Part shown: positions 1 to 7,631 of the stretch, in pieces
Layout of the letters: each line of letters opens with the position of its first letter
Numbering within the stretch: position 1 is the first letter of the stretch
Source of the DNA: Motiliproteus sp036961355
GTDB lineage: Bacteria; Pseudomonadota; Gammaproteobacteria; Pseudomonadales; Balneatricaceae
Assembly: GCA_036961355.1 (NCBI GenBank)
Contig: JBALVL010000005.1
Span: forward strand, 62,001-126,000
DNA length: 64,000 nt
Direction: 5' to 3'
Program-made: the position numbers and the translations under genes
The notes under the pieces: model-generated
The model's input: the letters and a program-made list of their open reading frames with translations, nothing else
The model's database searches: none
Told to the model about the DNA's origin: nothing

Positions 1-196
1 TCACCGTTACGCTGCGACAGAGTGAGGCCAGATTAAGCACGCTCAGATAGGGACCGATCAGTCCCTGCTCTTCCATCTTGCGGACCCGGTTAAGGCATGA
101 GCTGGGCGACAGCCCGACCCGCTCGGCCAGTTGCAGGTTAGTGACTCTCGCCTCTTGCTGCAATATCGAAATAATATTTTGATTAATTCGATCCAT
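1..196 (-). CDS. Lrp/AsnC family transcriptional regulator, N-terminal part (runs off window)
   Basis: About 65 codons on the minus strand, beginning MDRINQNIISILQQEARVTN and continuing LQLAERVGLSPSSCLNRVRKMEE. This is the winged helix-turn-helix of the Lrp/AsnC family (first helix, recognition helix SPSSCLNRV, then the wing). The ligand-binding RAM domain lies beyond the left edge. The ATG is at 194-196. The gene diverges from the AstA paralogue at 483, so it may regulate that gene; Lrp-type proteins usually sense amino acids. The target is inferred from position only. Confidence 0.85.
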   Translation of the reverse strand, partial: MDRINQNIISILQQEARVTNLQLAERVGLSPSSCLNRVRKMEEQGLIGPYLSVLNLASLCRSVTV

Positions 197-377
197 GGTG
201 TCGGTCCGATAGCTGTGGATATCTTTATGGTGTGCTTTGAAGCTTTAGCTGGTCAGAAGCCATTGTAATAGCTGGCCCAGTAGATTGCTCGGGGTTTAGC
301 ACACTGTAAATTTTGAAACCAACCAGTGCCGAATAATATTTCGCCATCTATACATATTCTGCATTTAATACGGCATT

Positions 378-394
378 TGCCTACCCAATAGGCA
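378..394. promoter_or_regulatory. Perfect palindrome TGCCTA-N5-TAGGCA in divergent promoter region
   Basis: Two 6-base arms, TGCCTA (378-383) and TAGGCA (389-394), are separated by CCCAA. The site lies in the 286-base gap between the Lrp-type regulator and the AstA paralogue, about 90 bases before the latter. Its symmetry and place suggest an operator. Nothing else is recognisable in 197-482 except an AT-rich stretch around 300-370. Confidence 0.4.
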
Positions 395-482
395 GCTCAT
401 TTGGCATCGGTACCGGTACAATTTTTCAAATCCCTTCGACTAATTCCTTCAACTAACCCGATTGCTATTCCGAGGCACGCCC

Positions 483-1550
483 ATGCTTGTAATTCGCCCC
501 AGTCAGATCAGTGATATCGATGATTTGATGGCAATCTCTCAGGTGGTGGGTCGCGGCATGACCTCAATGCCTGCCGATGAAGGTGCCTGGCGTGAAAAGC
601 TAGCGGCATCGCAACGCGCATTCTCTGCTGCGGGCAATAACGACACCACCAGCACCTACTTTATGGTGTTGGAAGATCATCAGTCAGGTCGGGTGGTGGG
701 AACCACGGCGATCTATACCGGCATCGGTCTGATGCTGCCGTTTTACTCCTATAAAATTTCCACCCTGGTCAGCAGCTCCCACGAGCTGGCGATCACCCGC
801 CAGGCCAAGGTACTGAGCATGGTCAACGACTACACCGGTGCCACCGAGATCGGCTCGTTGTTTGTCCTGCCCGAGTACCGTAAACCGGGTGTTGGTCAGT
901 TTCTGTCTCGCGGGCGTTACCTGGCGATGGCCGACTTCCCGCAGCGGTTCGGCGATCTGGTGATGGCCGAGCTGCGCGGCTGGCAAGATGAACAGGGCAA
1001 CTCTCCGCTCTGGCAACACCTGGGTAGCAAGTTCTTCGATATCGACTTTCAGCAGGCGGTTAATACCGTGGCACTGAAAGGTTCTCAGTTTATCTCGGAC
1101 ATGATGCCCAAGTACCCGATCTACCTCGACCTGTTACCGCAGGCAGCGCGGGAGGTGATCGGCAAACCACACACCTCCTCCGCACCCGCACTCAACATGT
1201 TGCGCAAAGAGGGTTTCCAGTTCAGCGGTTATATCGACCTGTTTGACGGCGGCCCATCGGTGCAGGCGGCGACGCAGGAGATCCATACCGTCCGCGATAG
1301 TCGCAGCACGGCATGGCAGCTATCTGATCGCCTGAAGGAGGATGGTGAGTTGATGATTCTGAGCAACGGCAAGCTGAAAAACTACCGCCTGACCCTCGCT
1401 CCGGCCCGCCTCAATCGTCACGGCACCTTATTGATCAGCCCCCAAACCGTCGAAGCATTGCAGCTGGATGGGGGAGAGTCGGTTCGCTACGTTGCAGCGA
1501 CAAGTTCAGCAGTAACGTCAGCGGCAATAGCGACAGCCGCGGTCGCTTAA
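483..1550 (+). CDS. Arginine N-succinyltransferase family protein (third AstA paralogue)
   Basis: 355 residues of the AstA/AruF/AruG family, which moves succinyl from succinyl-CoA to the alpha-amino group of arginine or ornithine. It starts MLVIRPSQISDIDDL and keeps the family core DYTGATEIGSLFVLPEYRK with the acetyltransferase-like GVGQFLSRGRYLAMADF, and later FSGYIDLFDGGPSVQA. An ATG at 483 preceded by GAGG is preferred over a TTG at 462, because MLVIRP matches the N-termini of the two paralogues in the aru operon near 11-12 kb. The C-terminal tail is Ala/Ser/Thr-rich. It stands alone, convergent with the acyltransferase gene and divergent from an Lrp regulator. The substrate could be arginine, ornithine or another amine. 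Confidence 0.88.
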   Translation: MLVIRPSQISDIDDLMAISQVVGRGMTSMPADEGAWREKLAASQRAFSAAGNNDTTSTYFMVLEDHQSGRVVGTTAIYTGIGLMLPFYSYKISTLVSSSHELAITRQAKVLSMVNDYTGATEIGSLFVLPEYRKPGVGQFLSRGRYLAMADFPQRFGDLVMAELRGWQDEQGNSPLWQHLGSKFFDIDFQQAVNTVALKGSQFISDMMPKYPIYLDLLPQAAREVIGKPHTSSAPALNMLRKEGFQFSGYIDLFDGGPSVQAATQEIHTVRDSRSTAWQLSDRLKEDGELMILSNGKLKNYRLTLAPARLNRHGTLLISPQTVEALQLDGGESVRYVAATSSAVTSAAIATAAVA

Positions 1551-1624
1551 TTCACAGAGCGAGCAACAGCTAACCCGCAGCGCGCTGTCGAAGCCGCGAT
1601 GCGGTTCCTCGATCGCCTAAACTA

Positions 1625-2752
1625 TCAACCAACCACCAACTGCCGCTGGCTATCGATCCCCATCGACAAGATATAAGGATTCTCGCGCTGCACCTCGATA
1701 AAGTCCTGCTTCGAGCGCCAACCCTGCCAGCCGATCTCGATCAGGCTCTGCGCCACCGCACCACCCAGCGTTGAACCGGGTCCTAGAATAATGATGCGCT
1801 CCGGGGCGTACTCTTTCACCGCCACCTGAATTGCCCGGCTGAAGTCGTAAGGCATACAGACCTGATCATCGAGTGTATAACGCCACAACGCCTGGGGGTC
1901 GGTTGAATAGGCGGACCACTGGCCGCCGCGGCCATCAATTAACGGTATCTGCGGCACATTAAATAACGTGTCGGGTAATTGCTGCCGCCCCTGCTCAGCG
2001 ACCTGCGCCTGCAGCGGCGTGTGAAACGCGGCATGGTTGTGCAATCGCATCGGGTAACGATCCTGCTCCGGTATCAGCTCGCTGTTTAGCCGCTTGAGCG
2101 CCGCCTCATTGCCACCAAACACCCGCAGCCCGCCCAGACGAATTGACAGGTAGAGCTGGCAACCCGGCTCGCTGTCAATCTGCCGCGTCAGCTGATCGAG
2201 CATCTGGCGACGCCCTTCGATTGGACGCCAGTTGTCATCGACCTCCGGATAGATCAGTTGGCCACCATTGAGCGACTGCTGCATCAACGTGCCCATACTG
2301 TTGATCACCTCCAGCGCCCCTCTCGGCTCCAGCGCACCGGCGCAGCCCAGTGCGATATACCAACCCATCGAGTTACCGGTGATTGCACAAAGTTCAAACC
2401 GATCGCGGTCGATGGCGAGATAATCACCATAAGCACACGCCCAGATCAGCGCCGAGGCATTATCACCACGGCTATGCTCGGCCAGACTGTAACGGCTGCG
2501 CCCGTCCAGATCAGAGACTGTCGGTTGTGCCAACGCAGTGCGTTCACGATCGATCGCCGCAATCATCGCCGACTTGTCACCGTGATAACGGCTCAGATAG
2601 CCCAACTCCGTGGCGTTATAGGTGCCGCGTCCGGGGCAGATCACCAGGGTCTTTTGTTTTGTTCTCTGACTCTCCGCATTAGTTTCAATACTAGCCTCAA
2701 CACTAGTCTCGACATTTCTCTCAATATTAGTTTCAACAACCGTATCCGTCAC
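1625..2752 (-). CDS. FabD-like acyltransferase with altered substrate-binding motif
   Basis: 375 residues of the malonyl-CoA:ACP transacylase fold. The nucleophile elbow reads ITGNSMGWYIALG (GNSMG instead of GHSLG), and the catalytic His lies in AAFHTPLQ. The Arg that holds the malonyl carboxylate in FabD (RGxxMQ) is replaced: the sequence here is NSMGTLMQQ, with Met at that place. This points to a non-carboxylated acyl donor (inference). Residues 5-27 are a Glu/Thr/Asn-rich repeat (ETN, ERN, ETS, EAS, ETN) before the domain begins at TLVICPGRG. The GTG start overlaps the E1 stop codon by four bases (GTGA), so the two genes are translationally coupled. No ketosynthase or acyl carrier protein gene is nearby. 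Confidence 0.82.
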   Translation of the reverse strand: MTDTVVETNIERNVETSVEASIETNAESQRTKQKTLVICPGRGTYNATELGYLSRYHGDKSAMIAAIDRERTALAQPTVSDLDGRSRYSLAEHSRGDNASALIWACAYGDYLAIDRDRFELCAITGNSMGWYIALGCAGALEPRGALEVINSMGTLMQQSLNGGQLIYPEVDDNWRPIEGRRQMLDQLTRQIDSEPGCQLYLSIRLGGLRVFGGNEAALKRLNSELIPEQDRYPMRLHNHAAFHTPLQAQVAEQGRQQLPDTLFNVPQIPLIDGRGGQWSAYSTDPQALWRYTLDDQVCMPYDFSRAIQVAVKEYAPERIIILGPGSTLGGAVAQSLIEIGWQGWRSKQDFIEVQRENPYILSMGIDSQRQLVVG

Positions 2753-5019
2753 AGCAATTGCTCCGATCTGTTAGTCACCGACGTTGTCGCGATAAGCGCC
2801 AGCCCGGCATCGACGATGGTGTCTCGCGAAGGCATGGTGCAGGTCGCGGCCCGTCCCAATGGGATGAAACTGTCCTCGGCACTGAGTCGATGCAATACCG
2901 GCGGTTGGGCCAGTTTTTCGGTCACCAGGCTCACCAGCCCTTCTCCCAGCGAGCCGGTCTGGCGACATTCGTCGACGATCAGCAGGTGCTCACACGGAGC
3001 CACCGCCGCCAGAATTGCCTGCTCGTTGAGCGGCGCCAGCCAACGCAGATCGATCACCCGCAAGGCGATACCGTGCTGCTTCTCCAGAATCCGGGCGGCC
3101 TGTCGACTCAGGTAGTAGCCGTTGCCATAGCTCAGGATCGCCAGCTGCTTACCCTCACCCTGTTGCTTCAACTGGCCAAGCGGGATCGCTGAACGCTCCT
3201 GTAACGGTTGTTCTGGCTGCTGAGCAGGTGGCCGGTAGAGGTTGGTCCACAAGCCGTCGCCTTCCTGATGCAGGTCGCGGGTCATGTAGAGGGCAATCGG
3301 CTCGATAAAGATCACAATCCGCTGCTCTTCGCGCGCCAACCGAATCGCCTCGCGCATCATCTCCACCGCGTCGCTGCCGTTGCTGGGGCAGGCGATCACC
3401 AGCCCCGGGATATCGCGGAACACGTTGAGGCTGTTGTCGTTATGGAAATGCCCGCCAAAGCCTTTCTGATAGCCCAGCCCGGCGATTCGGATCACCATCG
3501 GGTTGGTGTATTGGCCGTCGGAGAAGAAGCTGAGGGTGGCGGCCTCACCGCGAATCTGATCTTCGGCGTTGTGGACATAGGCCAGGAACTGAATCTCGGG
3601 GATCGGGATAAAGCCGTTGTGGGCCGCGCCGATCGCCAATCCCAAAATACTTTGCTCGTCGAGCAGGGTGTTGATCACCCGGTGCTGGCCGAACTTGTCG
3701 CTGAGCTTGCTGGTGACGTTATAAACTCCGCCCTTGGGTCCGATATCCTCACCCATCATCAGGATTTCGTCGTGAGTGTGCATCAGGTCCGCCAACGCCC
3801 AGTTAAGCAGACGGGCCATATGCTGGGGCTGCGCCATCATGCTCAGCTCACGGGCAAACAGGACTTGGCGACTCTCGGCGGTAACCGGGTTGCTGGGTAG
3901 CGGTGTACACGCCGGCGGAACCAGACTGCGCATCACCGCCTTGGCATCACCCAACTTGGGTCGCTGTATCGCCAGCTCGGCCACCCGCGCGACTCGCTCA
4001 CCGGTGTCACGGTAGAGATCGAGTATCTGCCCGGCGCTCATGCCCCCTTGCTCAATCAACAATCGAGCCGAGTGCAGCAGCGGATCCTGCGCTTCGTTGG
4101 CCTCTATTTGAGCTCGGCTGCGGTAGGCGACTTCGGCATCGGAACCGGCGTGCCCCAATAAGCGGACGCAGCCCATATGCAGGAATACCGGCTGGCGGTA
4201 GCACCGAGCTAGCCGGTCGGCCTCGCGGGCAGCACGAAAGGTATCGATCAGATTCAGGCCGTCACAGTATAAATAATGCAATCCGGGACGCTGATGAAAG
4301 TTAGCGTTGATCCAGCCATCCGGGGTGCTGGTCGAGATGCCGATACCGTTGTCTTCACAGATAAATACCAACGGCAACGGCACCTTTTGATACGCGGTCC
4401 AGCAAGCGGTGTTGATCGTACCCTGGGTGGTACTGTGGTTACTCGAGGCGTCGCCAAAGCTGCAAAGCACCACGCCATCATGGCGTAACTCGCCGGCATG
4501 ACCGGTACGCTTAGCCAGCGGGATCGAATAAGCAGCGCCCAGCGCTTTGGGCAGGTGGGAGGCAATGGTGCTGGTCTGCGGTGGCACATACAGTGACTTG
4601 CTGCCCAGCACCTTATGACGGCCACCGGAGATCGGATCATCGCTGGAGGCAGAGAAACTCAACAGCATATCCCACAGCGGCGTCTCCCCCGGTGTCTGCC
4701 GTGCCCGTTGAATCAGAAAGGCGGCATCGCGGTAGTGCAAGAATGCCATGTCATCGCTGCGAAACGCCGCCGCAATGGCGGCATTACCTTCGTGACCGGC
4801 GCTGCCGATGGTGTAGAAGGATTCACCGCGCGCCTGCAACCGCCGTGAACACAGATCCAGCTGACGGCTCAACAGTTGGCTCTCGAATAACTCGATCAGC
4901 TTGGCTCGGCTTAATCCCACCTCGGCCAGCGTGACGCGGCTAGCAGCCTCGGGAAGATCGCCAGCGGCGACCCTGCGCAAGAAATTGGCGGTAACGATAT
5001 CGGCTCGGTTCTGCATCAT
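2749..5019 (-). CDS. Fused 2-oxoacid dehydrogenase E1 (alpha and beta domains), branched-chain type
   Basis: 756 residues. The alpha half (about 1-390) has the thiamine diphosphate motif GDASSN, then about 25 residues, then EDNG, and a branched-chain-like loop GHAGSDAEVAYRS. The beta half (about 400-756) has GEDIGPKGGVY, DEQSILGLAIGAA and GGHFHNDNS. E1 decarboxylates a 2-oxoacid and normally passes the acyl group to the lipoyl domain of E2; no E2 or E3 gene is present. The start is taken at the ATG pair 5014-5019, behind GGAG; an upstream ATG at 5058 lacks this. It is the first gene of a two-gene unit with the FabD-like acyltransferase, divergent from a LysR gene. Branched-chain specificity is inferred from motif resemblance. 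Confidence 0.88.
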   Translation of the reverse strand: MMQNRADIVTANFLRRVAAGDLPEAASRVTLAEVGLSRAKLIELFESQLLSRQLDLCSRRLQARGESFYTIGSAGHEGNAAIAAAFRSDDMAFLHYRDAAFLIQRARQTPGETPLWDMLLSFSASSDDPISGGRHKVLGSKSLYVPPQTSTIASHLPKALGAAYSIPLAKRTGHAGELRHDGVVLCSFGDASSNHSTTQGTINTACWTAYQKVPLPLVFICEDNGIGISTSTPDGWINANFHQRPGLHYLYCDGLNLIDTFRAAREADRLARCYRQPVFLHMGCVRLLGHAGSDAEVAYRSRAQIEANEAQDPLLHSARLLIEQGGMSAGQILDLYRDTGERVARVAELAIQRPKLGDAKAVMRSLVPPACTPLPSNPVTAESRQVLFARELSMMAQPQHMARLLNWALADLMHTHDEILMMGEDIGPKGGVYNVTSKLSDKFGQHRVINTLLDEQSILGLAIGAAHNGFIPIPEIQFLAYVHNAEDQIRGEAATLSFFSDGQYTNPMVIRIAGLGYQKGFGGHFHNDNSLNVFRDIPGLVIACPSNGSDAVEMMREAIRLAREEQRIVIFIEPIALYMTRDLHQEGDGLWTNLYRPPAQQPEQPLQERSAIPLGQLKQQGEGKQLAILSYGNGYYLSRQAARILEKQHGIALRVIDLRWLAPLNEQAILAAVAPCEHLLIVDECRQTGSLGEGLVSLVTEKLAQPPVLHRLSAEDSFIPLGRAATCTMPSRDTIVDAGLALIATTSVTNRSEQLL

Positions 5020-5242
5020 GACGCTCCGAAGAAAATGGCTGCCGGGATCAACAAACAAGCAGGTCGACCAGGCAGAGCGGAAGCAGGCAAGCGGCCCGGT
5101 GGGTTAAAAGCAGGTTTTGTACTCATGCGGCTGTACTCATGTAAAAAAAAGTCCAGAGCTAAAAGGCGACGTTGTCACGATCAACCTCCTTAGAATAGAT
5201 CTTTCATTGATACAGTTATAATATTGTTTTACTTTATTGGGC

Positions 5243-5257
5243 ATAGGAGATACCTAT
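5243..5257. promoter_or_regulatory. Candidate LysR operator ATAGG-N5-CCTAT
   Basis: An interrupted palindrome, ATAGG (5243-5247) and CCTAT (5253-5257), contains the T-N11-A pattern of LysR boxes. It lies between the divergent E1 gene and the LysR gene, about 90 bases before the latter. An AT-rich stretch with possible promoters (around 5210-5240) adjoins it. The match to the class pattern is clear; binding is inferred. Confidence 0.5.
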
Positions 5258-5348
5258 ACCAAGACGTACCACCAAAAACAAAACTCTAATTGTTAGAAAC
5301 CCAGAATTCACAGCGGCTAGCCCCCAGCGGCCAGCAACACAGGTAATT

Positions 5349-6203
5349 ATGGATCTTCGATCACTACGCTATTTTGAGTCTGTCTATGAACACCGCAGCA
5401 TCAGCGCGGCCGCACGTGACTGTTTTATTGCGCAACCCTCGATTTCGGCGGCACTGCAACAGCTCGAATCCACCCTTGGCGTGGCGCTGTTTGTCCGTCA
5501 TCCCAAAGGGGTCAGTCCGACCGAAGACGGTGAAAGACTCTACCCCTTATCAAAAAAGCTAACCGGGGAAGCGCATGCGATCCGTAATCTGTTCAGCGAT
5601 AAGCCGCGCCCGCTTCCGTTTCGGCTGGGGTTGATGCGCTCGCTCGGGGCCGAACGTATGAGCCTGTTACTGAAGGACCTGACCCTTGGCCAGGAAGCGA
5701 TGGAACTCAATCTGGTCAATCCCGAGGAGGATTGCGACGCCCGTATTATTGACGCCAAGGATCTGCACAAACACGAGTTATTTCAGCCGTTATGGCTCGA
5801 CCGCTACCAGCTGGCACTACCGCAGGGGCACGCGTTAAGCCTCAAGCCGACCGTCACCGTCGAGGATCTCGAAGGGATCGCCTTTATCAACCGGCAACCC
5901 TGCAACATGCTCGATCGACTCAAGCAGCAGATGATCAAACGCGATGTCAGCGTTGTGGTACGCGCCAACATCCGCACCCTGGAATACGCGCTGGGTTTGG
6001 TCAGTGCCGGTGTCGGTACCGCCCTAGTGCCCGACTGGGACAGTACCCAAGCCCGCAGCGATATCCTGCTACGCTCATTCGAGGGGGTCGAACTGGAACA
6101 GCGTATCGGGCTGGCTTACCCCGAAGACACCAAGATCACACCGGCATTACTGGCGGCAATCACCCTGTGTAAAACACGTTATCAGGCTCGGACTCAGCCC
6201 TGA
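5349..6203 (+). CDS. LysR family transcriptional regulator
   Basis: 284 residues beginning MDLRSLRYFESVYEHRSISAAARDCFIAQPSISAALQQLE (shown only in part of the domain), the classic LysR winged helix-turn-helix at residues 1-60. A periplasmic-binding-protein-like effector domain follows (about 90-280), with the typical late motif YALGLVSAGVGTALVPDW. It is divergent from the E1/acyltransferase unit and very probably controls it and itself, through the palindrome at 5243-5257. The effector is unknown; a 2-oxoacid or CoA thioester is a guess from context. Confidence 0.92.
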   Translation: MDLRSLRYFESVYEHRSISAAARDCFIAQPSISAALQQLESTLGVALFVRHPKGVSPTEDGERLYPLSKKLTGEAHAIRNLFSDKPRPLPFRLGLMRSLGAERMSLLLKDLTLGQEAMELNLVNPEEDCDARIIDAKDLHKHELFQPLWLDRYQLALPQGHALSLKPTVTVEDLEGIAFINRQPCNMLDRLKQQMIKRDVSVVVRANIRTLEYALGLVSAGVGTALVPDWDSTQARSDILLRSFEGVELEQRIGLAYPEDTKITPALLAAITLCKTRYQARTQP

Positions 6204-6423
6204 TCAGCTGAGCAGCACCGGTAAACAACAAATAGGTATTTTTTGTTAACCGGCCGAACGCGCTTTGCTCTGGCAACAGATCTTATAATGCCACACTATC
6301 AGATACTTAAAGAAATTTGGCCGCGAGAAACCGTGCAGCCCCATGCCCTCCTACGTGGACGAACCGAGCCGCAACTGTATTAAAAATCAATGATTTAACC
6401 CCTAGCAAGGAGTAGCTAGTTAT

Positions 6424-7089
6424 ATGAAAGGTAAAGTGATCCAGTGGAAGGACGATAAGGGCTTCGGATTCATTCAGCCGGATGACGGCTCTGAAAAATT
6501 ATTTTTTCATGTCTCTAGCGTCAAAACTAACGCCCGCAGGCCCCAAGTCGGCGATAACGTGCTGTATCAGTCAATGCGTGACACTCAACAAAGGCTCAAA
6601 GCCAAAGGTGTTGTCATCGAAGGTGTTTCCAAAGACTCACGTTCGTCATCCAAAAAGCGTTTCATTCGAACAGAGCCTGTGAAAAGAGATGTCGTCGACT
6701 ACCTTTCAATATTGTTTTTTTTAGGCTCACTTGCCGCCACGGGCTTTGAGTTTTATCGCTCGAACTCAATTGAAAGCTCTTGGCCTTTTATTGTTCCTGC
6801 AATACTTGCGTTTGCCATATTAAATCGGCAGAAAAAGCCTAAAGACAAATCGTTTCATTGCTCTCGTTGTAACAAGATTGCAGAGCATGACACACGAACA
6901 ACCCAAGCATGGAACCGTGGGTTTAGTCAGCTTTACTGCCAGGCTTGCCATCTGCAGTGGTTGCAGGATAACCCGCGGCAAGAGCATACCCAGGTGCAAA
7001 GCCAAGGCGGAGGATGCCTTGGCATATTGGCCTTAATGGTCGTTATACCCATCTCAGGCGGCATAGGTATATACCAGTGGTTTGTCTGA
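6424..7089 (+). CDS. Cold-shock-domain membrane protein with zinc ribbon
   Basis: 221 residues. Residues 1-68 form a cold-shock (CSD) nucleic-acid-binding domain with both RNP motifs (KGFGFIQ and LFFHVSS). Two hydrophobic stretches follow (about 92-112 and 118-135). Then comes a CxxC...CxxC segment (CSRC, CQAC; about 145-180) that looks like a zinc ribbon, and a final membrane segment at the C-terminus (about 197-219). Cold-shock domains fused to membrane segments are known (for example with DUF1294), but this layout with a zinc ribbon is not one I recognise by name. The ATG is preceded by GGAG. It appears to be a single-gene unit. Role unknown; RNA binding at the membrane is possible. Confidence 0.85.
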   Translation: MKGKVIQWKDDKGFGFIQPDDGSEKLFFHVSSVKTNARRPQVGDNVLYQSMRDTQQRLKAKGVVIEGVSKDSRSSSKKRFIRTEPVKRDVVDYLSILFFLGSLAATGFEFYRSNSIESSWPFIVPAILAFAILNRQKKPKDKSFHCSRCNKIAEHDTRTTQAWNRGFSQLYCQACHLQWLQDNPRQEHTQVQSQGGGCLGILALMVVIPISGGIGIYQWFV

Positions 7090-7159
7090 GCAATCATCTA
7101 ACAATCCGTCATCAGAAACACCTCGCTAATAAACGTTAACCAATGGAATCAATCACCCG

Positions 7160-7516
7160 ATGAAAATGAATTACTTCGTCTTTGGCACCAATCAGATGCC
7201 GCAGGCAACGGCGTTTTACGATCAACTTTTTGACGGCAGTGGCGTCAATAGAATTCATTCTGAAGGTCGAATGACGTTATGGGCGGGCGAGGATTTTATG
7301 TTCGCTCTTGCCGAGCCCTTCGATGGCAACGAAGCCACCGCAGGCAATGGCACGATGGTGGGGATCAACCTCGGTTCGGCCTCTGAGGTCGATCGGCTCT
7401 ACAAAAAGGCCCTTGAGCTTGGTGGTACCGATGAAGGTGAACCCAGTATCCGCTCGGGCAGGCATTCGGCTTATGTCAGGGACCTGGATAACAACAAAAT
7501 CTGCCTGTTCGAATAG
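7160..7516 (+). CDS. VOC/glyoxalase family protein
   Basis: 118 residues, one vicinal-oxygen-chelate module pair: MKMNYFVFGTNQMPQATAFYDQLFDG at the N-terminus (read in part) and YVRDLDNNKICLFE at the C-terminus, the usual start and end of small glyoxalase-like proteins. Members bind a metal and act on diverse small molecules; the substrate cannot be read from sequence. It lies 70 bases after the cold-shock protein gene and converges on astB. Confidence 0.85.
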   Translation: MKMNYFVFGTNQMPQATAFYDQLFDGSGVNRIHSEGRMTLWAGEDFMFALAEPFDGNEATAGNGTMVGINLGSASEVDRLYKKALELGGTDEGEPSIRSGRHSAYVRDLDNNKICLFE

Positions 7517-7631
7517 CCAGCTAGCCTGTCGTCATTGCAGCGATTGCCGAGACTACGACAAGCGCTACCTACGCTGCCGCCGAGCATCACTGCCCGGCCA
7601 GACACGGCAAAATACACTGCAACAAAACAAC

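Noticed and set aside
2258..3115. Long plus-strand open frame opposite the E1/acyltransferase genes
   Set aside because: It lies antisense to two well-supported genes, has no recognisable domain and arises from their codon bias. The same holds for 3208-3900 and 8118-8690.
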